Positions 36,470-43,771 of a stretch of DNA of 64,000 nt are shown here, one piece after another (the stretch's first letter is position 1; every line of letters starts with the position of its first letter). The DNA is from GCA-002727615 sp964442655 (GTDB lineage Bacteria > Pseudomonadota > Alphaproteobacteria > TMED109): assembly GCA_964442655.1 (NCBI GenBank), contig CAYTZM010000002.1, forward strand, positions 1 to 64,000. The letters run 5' to 3'. The translations under genes were made by a program, and so were the position numbers. Below the pieces are notes generated by a model. The model searched no databases. It worked only from the letters and a program-made list of their open reading frames with translations, and had not been told where the DNA came from.

Positions 36470-37120
36470 TTATTTATTTTTTTTAACTTTAGCTTTTTTT
36501 ATAAAATTTGGAGTTACAATGCCACCAGAAATAACCATTTTTATTCCCTCTTCTACACTCATACTTAAAATTTGAACGTCTTTTTTAGGTAGAAATAATA
36601 GAAAACCAGAAGTAGGATTTGGAGTAGTTGGTAAAAATACATTAACCATTTCCATTTCAGAAATTTCACGAATTTCCTCTTTAGTATCTCCAGTAATAAA
36701 CCCTATTGCCCAAATACCTTTGCGAGGATATTCAATTAAAACTACTTCTCTAAAAGATTTAGAAGAAGAATTTAATACGCTTTCAAATATTTGTTTTAAC
36801 GCACCATAAATAGATCTTATAATTGGTAATCTTGATATTATTCTTTCACCAAGTTTTATAACATATCTTCCAATTAAGCCAGCAGTTAAAAAACCTATAA
36901 AAGTTAAAGATATAAGTACAAATAATAATCCTATACCTGGAATATCAAAAGGTAGTAAGTTATCAAAATGGTATTTTACTGGAATAAAATTTTTAACTTT
37001 TCCATCAATAAAACCAATAAATAGTATAGCAACATAAAATGTAATACCTATTGGTGCCGTTATTACTACACCAGTTAAAAAATAACCTCTAAGCTTTGCA
37101 AATATACTTTTTGATTTCAT
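36470..37120 (-). CDS. DUF502 membrane protein
   Basis: Inner-membrane protein of 216 residues with two transmembrane helices in the first 80 residues (GYFLTGVVITAPIGITFYVA and a second around FVLISLTFIGFLTAGLIG). The conserved cytoplasmic block includes YGALKQIFESVLNSS, VLIEYPRKGIWAIGFITG and VFLPTTPNPTSGFLLFLP. DUF502 proteins are widespread in bacteria and of unknown function. It is 18 bases downstream of the dehalogenase-like gene and converges with recG. Confidence 0.85.
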   Translation of the reverse strand: MKSKSIFAKLRGYFLTGVVITAPIGITFYVAILFIGFIDGKVKNFIPVKYHFDNLLPFDIPGIGLLFVLISLTFIGFLTAGLIGRYVIKLGERIISRLPIIRSIYGALKQIFESVLNSSSKSFREVVLIEYPRKGIWAIGFITGDTKEEIREISEMEMVNVFLPTTPNPTSGFLLFLPKKDVQILSMSVEEGIKMVISGGIVTPNFIKKAKVKKNK

Positions 37121-37138
37121 AGCTTTAATACACCAGAC

Positions 37139-38008
37139 TTAATCAAAAAAATCAATTATATATTGATAAGTTTCTTTTGGTTTTTCTTCAGGTAAAAAAT
37201 GCCCACATTCTAAAGCTTCTCCTGAAACATTATCTGCCCAATTCTTCCATACTTCAATTGGGTTGTACAATTCTTCCACCGTTCCTTTCTTACCCCATAG
37301 AACCAATAACGGACATCGAATTTTTTTTTCATAATCTTTTTTATGTTCTACTAAATCTATACTGGCCCCTGCTCTATAATCTTCACAAGACGCATGTATG
37401 GTATCTTTATTAGAAAAGCATCTCAAATATTCACTTAAGGCCTCTTCTGATATAAATCCTTCTCGACTACCCCACATAGCTAATTTAGACTTTAGATAAA
37501 ACTCCATACTATTACTTATTAATGTTTCTGGGTGTGGATAAGGTTGAATTAAAAAAAACCAATGATAATATCTTCTTGCTAAAGTTTGTTCAGTATTTTC
37601 AAAAACGTGTAATGTTGGGACTATATCTAAAACTATTAATTTTTGAATCGCTTCTTGATAATCTATAGCCATTCTATGAGCGACTCTAGCTCCTCTATCG
37701 TGTCCTACTAAATAATATTTATCAAACTCTAAATAATTCATTAATTCATGCTGATCTTTACCCATTACGCTTTTTGAATAAGTTTTATGTTCATCATCAG
37801 ATATAGGTTTTTCACTATCCCCATAACCTCTTAGGTCAGAACAGACAACCGTATAATTTTTAGCTAATAATGGAGCTACTTCTCTCCACATAATATGAGT
37901 TTGAGGATATCCATGTAATAATAATACTGGAGGTCCATTTCCAGCAATACGATAATGTATTTTAATTCCATTTACTTTTGCAGTTGCTTTTTTAAAATTA
38001 TTAAACAT
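37139..38008 (-). CDS. Fluoroacetate/haloacetate dehalogenase-like alpha/beta hydrolase
   Basis: Alpha/beta hydrolase of about 289 residues close to haloacetate dehalogenase H-1 / FAcD. The nucleophilic Asp is in GHDRGARVAHRMA, with both substrate-carboxylate Arg positions kept. The third acid follows in VLDIVPT, and the catalytic His is in ECGHFLPEE. The three halide-pocket residues of fluoroacetate dehalogenases also appear: His and Trp in YHWFF, and Tyr in CEDYRAG. This full set separates it from epoxide hydrolases. Start is the ATG at 38008, with AGAGG six bases upstream. Substrate is inferred from residues only. Confidence 0.8.
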   Translation of the reverse strand: MFNNFKKATAKVNGIKIHYRIAGNGPPVLLLHGYPQTHIMWREVAPLLAKNYTVVCSDLRGYGDSEKPISDDEHKTYSKSVMGKDQHELMNYLEFDKYYLVGHDRGARVAHRMAIDYQEAIQKLIVLDIVPTLHVFENTEQTLARRYYHWFFLIQPYPHPETLISNSMEFYLKSKLAMWGSREGFISEEALSEYLRCFSNKDTIHASCEDYRAGASIDLVEHKKDYEKKIRCPLLVLWGKKGTVEELYNPIEVWKNWADNVSGEALECGHFLPEEKPKETYQYIIDFFD

Positions 38009-38104
38009 CAAAAACCTCTATTTAAAACTATTGTAGTTATTGTACTTTAAACATAAATAAATATTATAAAAGAATAATAAAAACTTTTTAGGAAAGTATA
38101 CTGT

Positions 38105-38578
38105 ATGAAATTACTCATTAAATTAGTTTTAATTAATTTAATTAACACTATATTTTTTATAGACTTCTCTTTTTCGTACGATAAAGAAGATCTAAAAACT
38201 CTTTTAGAAACGAATACTTGTATAAACTGTGATTTATCTGACGCCGACTTAAAAAAGCAAAATCTTTCTAATGCTAATTTAAAAGGTTCTAATCTTAATA
38301 GAGCTAATTTGTGGAGAGCAAACCTTAAAAATGCCAATTTAGAAGGGTGCTCTTTAGAAGAGGCTAACTTAAAAAGAGTAAATTTAGAGAATGCTAACCT
38401 AAATAAAGCGTCTTTTCAATGGGCAATAATTAGACATACAAAGATGGACGGAGCTACAGCTATTGATGCCGACTTTACAAAAGCTGGTATCAAAAAAACT
38501 AGTTTCAAATTTGTAATTTTATGCAATACTAAAATGAAGTATGGAATAGATAATAGTGGATGTAAAAATGAAAAATAA
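38105..38578 (+). CDS. Secreted pentapeptide-repeat protein
   Basis: 157 residues: an N-terminal signal peptide (about 1-22), then a short segment with two Cys (NTCINCDLSDADL), then about 14 pentapeptide repeats of the A(D/N)Lxx type (SNANLKGSNLNRANLWRANL). These form a right-handed beta-helix. A second protein with the same plan, including the same Cys pair motif, is encoded at 48669-49118. No enzyme motif. It overlaps the Sel1-type gene by eleven bases. Confidence 0.8.
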   Translation: MKLLIKLVLINLINTIFFIDFSFSYDKEDLKTLLETNTCINCDLSDADLKKQNLSNANLKGSNLNRANLWRANLKNANLEGCSLEEANLKRVNLENANLNKASFQWAIIRHTKMDGATAIDADFTKAGIKKTSFKFVILCNTKMKYGIDNSGCKNEK

Positions 38579-39083
38579 AATATATGAATTTTTAATTATA
38601 TTTTTAATATTATTCAATTTTAATCAGATTCATGCAGCAGATATGACTGGATATGTATTAGATCAGGCAATGCAAGACATTGAAGATGAAGAATATGATA
38701 AAGCTTTTAGTGCATTACAAAATATAGCACCTGCCGGAAATCCTTTAGTTATATTTATTTTAGGTAATTTGTATTTAAACGGTCTTGGAACAGACAAAAA
38801 TTACAAACATGCACATGAAATGATTTTATATGCAGCCAAAGAGTTACCAAAAAAAAATATAGAACTCGCTACAAAAGCACAAATAATTATTTCATCTTTA
38901 TATATGAATGGAATTGGAACAGAAATAGACAATATTGAAGCCTATAAATGGGCTCATATAGCAAGCTTAAAAAATGATGAAGATGCTATAGAATTAATTA
39001 ATTTATTAAATAACTCTCTTACGGAAGCTCAGATAAAAACCGCTATTGAAAGAGCAAACAAAATAATTAAAATGCTAAATTAG
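38568..39083 (+). CDS. Secreted Sel1/TPR-like repeat protein
   Basis: 171 residues with a signal peptide (about 1-23, ending in IHAAD) and helical repeats of the Sel1 type: FILGNLYLNGLGTDKNYKHA and IISSLYMNGIGTEIDNIEAY, then KWAHIASLKND. Such repeats scaffold protein interactions in the periplasm. Start chosen at the ATG at 38568 over a GTG at 38556, with GTGGA seven bases upstream. Translationally coupled to the pentapeptide protein before it. Confidence 0.8.
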   Translation: MKNKIYEFLIIFLILFNFNQIHAADMTGYVLDQAMQDIEDEEYDKAFSALQNIAPAGNPLVIFILGNLYLNGLGTDKNYKHAHEMILYAAKELPKKNIELATKAQIIISSLYMNGIGTEIDNIEAYKWAHIASLKNDEDAIELINLLNNSLTEAQIKTAIERANKIIKMLN

Positions 39084-39109
39084 CTTTGTGATAAATAATT
39101 TATGTAAAA

Positions 39110-39436
39110 TTATTTCATTATAGATATATCTGTTGATATTAAGTTTTTAACTTTTATAGCTTCTATATTTACTAATTTTTTAACTTCATGAGATATGTTG
39201 TTAACCCATTCATCACTCTCATAAACCTCTTTATATAATTTATTTTTATGTTTTTCATTCTCAAATCTTCTAATCCAAACATAGGTATCATTTTCGTTTT
39301 TCACTTTAAAACTACCGTGTATAACCATTCCTTTAGATACTTGGAATGGTATAATTGTGGCTTCCATATATTTAATCCATTCTTCCATTTTACCTGGAAA
39401 AATCTTATATGTTCTTAATTCAAAAAAAGAAGACAT
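39110..39436 (-). CDS. NIPSNAP-family protein
   Basis: 108 residues of ferredoxin-like fold. It begins FFELRTYKIFPGKMEEWIKY and continues with TYVWIRRFENEKHKNKLYKEVYES, which are the NIPSNAP signatures. Function of bacterial members is unclear, though several sit beside catabolic genes. It is four bases after the methyltransferase gene on the same strand. Confidence 0.8.
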   Translation of the reverse strand: MSSFFELRTYKIFPGKMEEWIKYMEATIIPFQVSKGMVIHGSFKVKNENDTYVWIRRFENEKHKNKLYKEVYESDEWVNNISHEVKKLVNIEAIKVKNLISTDISIMK

Positions 39437-39440
39437 TATA

Positions 39441-40130
39441 CTATCCTTTCATTAAGTTTAAAATATTTAACCTCATAGGTTGAATAAACTCATATTTCTT
39501 ATCATTTTTTGAAGAAAAATAATTAAATTTATTAATAATATTATCTAAATTATTTTTAATATAGTCTATTCTTTTTATATCAACCTTTTGTAAAAAATTT
39601 ATACAATTTTCTGGACTATCAAAAACTTTTACTTCATCATAATAGATTTCTTCCTTTATATAAAGGTTTGCTTTTTTACATAACTTAATGTTTTCATAAG
39701 CCAATTCTCTCACTTCAAACTCGTCATCAATATCTTTCATGAATTTGTAAAAATTTCCTTTTGCTAATGGTTCAATTATCAATAACAAACTTTTTTTATT
39801 CATACATTTAGAACATTCTATTAAAGCCTTCATCATTAAATTATTAGGAATATGATGAAAACTATTAAATAAAAATATTATATCAAATATTTTATTTAAT
39901 TGGCTTATTTCTTCTCCGCCTAATTTTATATATTCTATATTTGATGAATTATTATGGTCTTTGGCTGTATAAATTAATTGGTCTGAAGGATCAATCCCTA
40001 CTCCGTTCTCTATTGCTTTTGAACACCATTTTAAAAACCAACCATTTCCACACCCAATATCAAGAATATTTTTTTTATTAAGACTTACATTTTTTAAGAT
40101 TTCTTTTTTAGTTATTTCCCAACCTGACAT
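39441..40130 (-). CDS. SAM-dependent methyltransferase
   Basis: Class I methyltransferase of 229 residues. The cofactor-binding motif is NILDIGCGNGWFLKWC, followed by GVGIDPSD and the later IIFLFNSFHHIPN. The substrate is not evident; ubiquinone-type and small-molecule methyltransferases share this fold. Co-directional with the NIPSNAP gene. Confidence 0.8.
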   Translation of the reverse strand: MSGWEITKKEILKNVSLNKKNILDIGCGNGWFLKWCSKAIENGVGIDPSDQLIYTAKDHNNSSNIEYIKLGGEEISQLNKIFDIIFLFNSFHHIPNNLMMKALIECSKCMNKKSLLLIIEPLAKGNFYKFMKDIDDEFEVRELAYENIKLCKKANLYIKEEIYYDEVKVFDSPENCINFLQKVDIKRIDYIKNNLDNIINKFNYFSSKNDKKYEFIQPMRLNILNLMKG

Positions 40131-40183
40131 TTTTATTCCAATTATGTTCTTGTTTTGTTCTAATTTATAATATAAGTTATATT

Positions 40184-40366
40184 ATGAAAAATAGACAAAA
40201 AATATTACCGTTTATTCATAAAGACACAAAAGAAATAATAAATAAAGGTAATATAAAACTTAAATTAAATAAATATACCTATTTAATTGAATACAAAAAT
40301 AAAAAATTTATTTGCAAAGTGGATGATGAGGGAATAATAGAATCGTGTAATTACCTATGGTCATGA
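40184..40366 (+). CDS. Small hypothetical protein
   Basis: 60 residues, rich in Lys and Asn, ending KVDDEGIIESCNYLWS. The frame fills the gap between the divergent methyltransferase and the tRNA and has no overlapping rival. The ribosome site is weak. I do not recognise a family. It could be a real small gene or a chance frame in AT-rich DNA. Confidence 0.35.
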   Translation: MKNRQKILPFIHKDTKEIINKGNIKLKLNKYTYLIEYKNKKFICKVDDEGIIESCNYLWS

Positions 40367-40372
40367 AATATA

Positions 40373-40461
40373 TGGTGCGGCCAAGAGGACTTGAACCTCC
40401 ACGGGATATAAATCCCACAACGCCCTCAACGTTGCGCGTCTACCAATTCCGCCATGGCCGC
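40373..40461 (-). tRNA. tRNA-Leu(GAG)
   Basis: On the minus strand the molecule starts GCGGCCATGGCGGAATTGGT at 40461 and ends with an encoded CCA at 40375-40373. The acceptor stem is seven perfect pairs. The anticodon stem CAACG/CGTTG carries loop TTGAGGG, giving anticodon GAG. A long variable arm (GTGGGATTTATATCCCGT) and the TTCAAGTCC T-loop confirm a class II leucine tRNA. Confidence 0.97.
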
Positions 40462-40476
40462 TTAATATAAACAAAA

Positions 40477-41106
40477 TCAACATTTAAAATGATTATTTGC
40501 AAGTATTAAATCCTCAAAATTATTTATATTAAAAAAAGGGTCCAAATTTTGATAATCCCAATTAACGACTTTAATATTAAAATCCTTAGTAAATTCATCT
40601 ATCTTTCTCACTCCAGACAATAGCGCCATATCAAGAAGTTTATCTAATTTCAAAGACCATAAAGCTATGACTGGGTGAATGTTACCATTTGATGAAGCAA
40701 CTACCACATCGTATGCATGTTCATTTAAAGGTTCAATTAATATATTTACTAAATCATTTGGTAAAAAAGGACAATCTACTGGCACAGTTAACACATACTG
40801 AATGTTCTGATTAGATTTATGCAATTCTTTTGCCCACTTTATAGAGGAAGATATTCCAGCTAATGGTCCTGCCCCTCCAGCTTCTTTAAAGGAATCCTCT
40901 ATGTGAACATAATTATTATCTAATAAAGTATTTTTTTCTCTAGTATTAATTCCTATTTGAAAAACTTGATTTTGTAATTTTTGAATAATAATTTTAATCA
41001 TAGGTTTTCCAGAAACTTCAATAAATGCCTTACCTTTTCCTCCTAATCTTCTAGCTTCTCCTCCTGATAAAATACAGCCAGGTATATTTGCCTGATTAAC
41101 TGTCAA
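40477..41106 (-). CDS. mobA: Molybdenum cofactor guanylyltransferase
   Basis: Attaches GMP to molybdopterin to build the bis-MGD cofactor needed by the formate dehydrogenase encoded nearby. 209 residues. The nucleotide loop is ILSGGEARRLGGKGKAFIEV, with VPVDCPFLP as the metal-binding Asp region. It overlaps fdhD by eleven bases and ends the leftward formate dehydrogenase group. The gene ends 15 bases from the tRNA. Confidence 0.9.
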   Translation of the reverse strand: MTVNQANIPGCILSGGEARRLGGKGKAFIEVSGKPMIKIIIQKLQNQVFQIGINTREKNTLLDNNYVHIEDSFKEAGGAGPLAGISSSIKWAKELHKSNQNIQYVLTVPVDCPFLPNDLVNILIEPLNEHAYDVVVASSNGNIHPVIALWSLKLDKLLDMALLSGVRKIDEFTKDFNIKVVNWDYQNLDPFFNINNFEDLILANNHFKC

Positions 41107-41911
41107 AAATTAATCTCTGAGGGGCTGAAAGAATTACAAATCTTTTACCTTTAGCTCTACCAATTAAAGTTAAATTAGACTTTTGTGCTAGATCAACTCC
41201 TGCTGCAGTAAAACCTGATCTAGAAACTAAAATAGAAATACCCATTTGAACTGTTTTTATAACCATCTCACTTGTTAACCTTCCAGTTGTATACAATATA
41301 GATTTAGAAACATCATAATTATTATACCAAAGCCAACCTGAAATTTTGTCTAATGCATTGTGTCTTCCAACGTCTTCTAAGTATATGATTGGCTTGTCTT
41401 TTTCACATAAAACACAGGCATGTATAGCTCCCGCTTTAAGATATAAGGAAGGTTGCGTATTTATTGATTTCAATAACTTAGGTAACCATGAAACTTTAAT
41501 TTTTGATTTATTATTAAGTTTACTATTATTAAAATTATCCATTACATCTGCAAAAATTGTTCCTAAAGCACACCCCGATGTTCTAATTTTCTTTTTTAAT
41601 TTTTCTTCATAATTTGTTTTACTTTTAGTCCTTACTACTACAGTTTCTATTTCCCAATCTAAATCTACAGAAAGAATTTTATCTTTTTTTGTAAGCATTC
41701 CTTGATTAAATAAGAATCCTATAGCTAACCATTCTGGTTTATCTCCAACCGTCATGCAGGTTACAATTTCTTGATTATTTAAAAATATTGTTAAAGGACG
41801 TTCCATTACAACCGATTGGATAAATGAATTACCCGTCTGATCAAATCCTTTAACTTCTTTTGTTAAGTTTTTATCATTAATATCAGGTTTTATCTTAAGT
41901 TTACTAACCAT
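41096..41911 (-). CDS. fdhD: Formate dehydrogenase sulfur-transfer protein FdhD
   Basis: Transfers sulfur to the molybdenum cofactor of formate dehydrogenase, 271 residues. The C-terminal GAIHACVLCE and EDVGRHNALDKI are the family signatures. The loop that is CxxC in Escherichia coli reads RTSGCALGT, with one Cys and Gly at the second position, so the activity would rest on a single loop cysteine. A stem-loop lies a few bases before its start (41919-41946). Confidence 0.9.
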   Translation of the reverse strand: MVSKLKIKPDINDKNLTKEVKGFDQTGNSFIQSVVMERPLTIFLNNQEIVTCMTVGDKPEWLAIGFLFNQGMLTKKDKILSVDLDWEIETVVVRTKSKTNYEEKLKKKIRTSGCALGTIFADVMDNFNNSKLNNKSKIKVSWLPKLLKSINTQPSLYLKAGAIHACVLCEKDKPIIYLEDVGRHNALDKISGWLWYNNYDVSKSILYTTGRLTSEMVIKTVQMGISILVSRSGFTAAGVDLAQKSNLTLIGRAKGKRFVILSAPQRLIFDS

Positions 41912-41918
41912 ATAATAA

Positions 41919-41946
41919 TGAAAGCCTAGTTTAACCTAGGCTTTCA
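41919..41946 (-). terminator. Stem-loop between the OFA transporter gene and fdhD
   Basis: Perfect 11-bp stem (TGAAAGCCTAG with CTAGGCTTTCA) and a six-base loop, lying nine bases after the transporter stop and ending eight bases before the fdhD start on the same strand. The following bases TTATTATA give only a weak U-tract, so it is probably a leaky terminator or an mRNA-processing site that lowers fdhD and mobA expression. Confidence 0.6.
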
Positions 41947-41954
41947 ACCCTATA

Positions 41955-43691
41955 TTACCCTTTTTTAAATTCAGGATGGGTATTTTCTACATAATGTTTA
42001 GATGCCACTGGTTTAATAAACAAATTAGAGAAAAATGCTATAATTAACAATCCAGCCATAGCATACATTGTAGTATTATAAAGACTTGGTGTAGGATCAA
42101 CCGTTCCAGCAGGCGCTATCTCCATTAATTTAGAGATTGTAACCGTTTTAGCACCAACCAACTCTTCAAGCTGAGACATAGGAGCACCAAATTTATCTAA
42201 AAATTTTCCTGGATCAATTTTAGTAATCAAATCATTTAATGAATTAGTTACCGATAAACCTCTCAACTCAGCTATAGCGACTGGGCCAATAACTCCAGCT
42301 GTACTCCATGCTGTCAATAATCTTCCGTGTATGCCACCTACATGAAGTGTTCCAAACATATCTGCCAAATAAGCAGGTATAGTTGCAAATCCACCCCCAT
42401 ACATAGTAAATATAATCATCGTAGCAGCATAGAACATTACTAAATACATTATCTTTGGATCAACACTTACTGCATTTGCTGTAAAAGGAATTGATAAATA
42501 TAATAATGTCCCTATTACAAAGAAACAATGATAAGTATTCTTTCTTCCAATATAGTCTGATAATGATGCCCAAATTATTCTTCCACACATATTAAAAACA
42601 CTTATCATTAATACATAAGTTCCCGCAAAACCAGCAGTAACCAATGAAGCTAATTCTGTACCAGCAGGAGCTGAACCAAATATTTCAGACATCATAGTCT
42701 TAGCAACACCTATAACACCAATTCCAGCAGAAACATTAAAACATAAAACTATCCATAACTGATAAAATTGTGGAGTTTTAATAGCTTGATTAATATGTAC
42801 ATTATTTAATGTTTTCATTTTAGCTTGAGATTCTTCTTTGGAAGGAGGTGTATAGCCTTTCGGCACCCAACCTTCTTGTGGAACTCTATATTGAAACGCA
42901 GCTATCATAATTACAATAAAATAAATTATTCCCAATGTAATGAATGCTCCAGTAGCCCCAGTATTTCCAGTTCCTACAACATATACTCCTGCATCTCCTG
43001 GAATAGCCATTTGAGCAGCTTCAGAAGCAGAAGCTACAACTACTTCAATTTTTTCTCCAGCTACTTCGGCAAACCTTCTTCCTCCTTCAGTAATTAGTGA
43101 AACTGCCGATTCAGCACCTAGATACTCTGGTGCTTTAGCATACATATCAAGTAAATATCTTTTAAGAGGGGCACCTATCATAGCTCCACCTCCAAAACCC
43201 ATTATAGCCATACCTGTAGCCATTCCTCTTCTGTCTGGAAACCATCTAATGAGTGTAGACACTGGTGACACATATCCTAATCCCAGTCCACAACCTCCAA
43301 AAACTCCATACCCCAGATAAATCAACCATAATTGGTGAGTCATTATTCCCACACTTCCAAGAATAAATCCTCCTCCCCATAAAAATGCAGCAGTAACACC
43401 TACGCATCTTGGGCCTACATCCTCTAACCACTTACCAGCAAGAGCGGCAGCAAGGCCTAAAAAGACTATGGCTACTGAAAATATCCATATAACACTACTC
43501 AGTGTCCAATCATCTGCTGCACTAGCTACAACGCCTAATTCCTTAATCAAAGCAGGATTAAAAATACTCCATGCATAAACTGAACCTATACAAAGGTGAA
43601 TTGCTATTGAAGCTGGTGGTATTCTCCATCTATTAAAGTCATCTGGAGCTACTATTTTATCTTTCATTAGAAATGAAAACATATTTGACAT
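41955..43691 (-). CDS. OFA-family MFS transporter (oxalate/formate antiporter-like)
   Basis: Major facilitator protein of 578 residues with about twelve hydrophobic segments. Recognisable blocks are SIAIHLCIGSVYAWSIFNPAL, the loop RWFPDRRGMATGMAIMGFGG and the second-half MCGRIIWASLSDYIGRKN. An extra loop of about 80 residues (around 200-275) follows the sixth helix. OFA members move oxalate, formate or other small acids. Its place between formate dehydrogenase and fdhD favours formate. It is about 80 bases downstream of the formate dehydrogenase alpha gene. Confidence 0.85.
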   Translation of the reverse strand: MSNMFSFLMKDKIVAPDDFNRWRIPPASIAIHLCIGSVYAWSIFNPALIKELGVVASAADDWTLSSVIWIFSVAIVFLGLAAALAGKWLEDVGPRCVGVTAAFLWGGGFILGSVGIMTHQLWLIYLGYGVFGGCGLGLGYVSPVSTLIRWFPDRRGMATGMAIMGFGGGAMIGAPLKRYLLDMYAKAPEYLGAESAVSLITEGGRRFAEVAGEKIEVVVASASEAAQMAIPGDAGVYVVGTGNTGATGAFITLGIIYFIVIMIAAFQYRVPQEGWVPKGYTPPSKEESQAKMKTLNNVHINQAIKTPQFYQLWIVLCFNVSAGIGVIGVAKTMMSEIFGSAPAGTELASLVTAGFAGTYVLMISVFNMCGRIIWASLSDYIGRKNTYHCFFVIGTLLYLSIPFTANAVSVDPKIMYLVMFYAATMIIFTMYGGGFATIPAYLADMFGTLHVGGIHGRLLTAWSTAGVIGPVAIAELRGLSVTNSLNDLITKIDPGKFLDKFGAPMSQLEELVGAKTVTISKLMEIAPAGTVDPTPSLYNTTMYAMAGLLIIAFFSNLFIKPVASKHYVENTHPEFKKG

Positions 43692-43771
43692 TTTGATCTC
43701 CCCCTTAAAAATAATAATTAAAATTAAACTCTCAAAAGAATAAAAGCAAATTGAATATTTAATTTTTTATT

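Noticed and set aside
42825..43097. Open frame on the plus strand within the OFA transporter gene
   Set aside because: It is antisense to a well-supported gene, low in complexity, and has no ribosome site; the same holds for the other long antisense frames in mfd, recG, lar and fdh genes.
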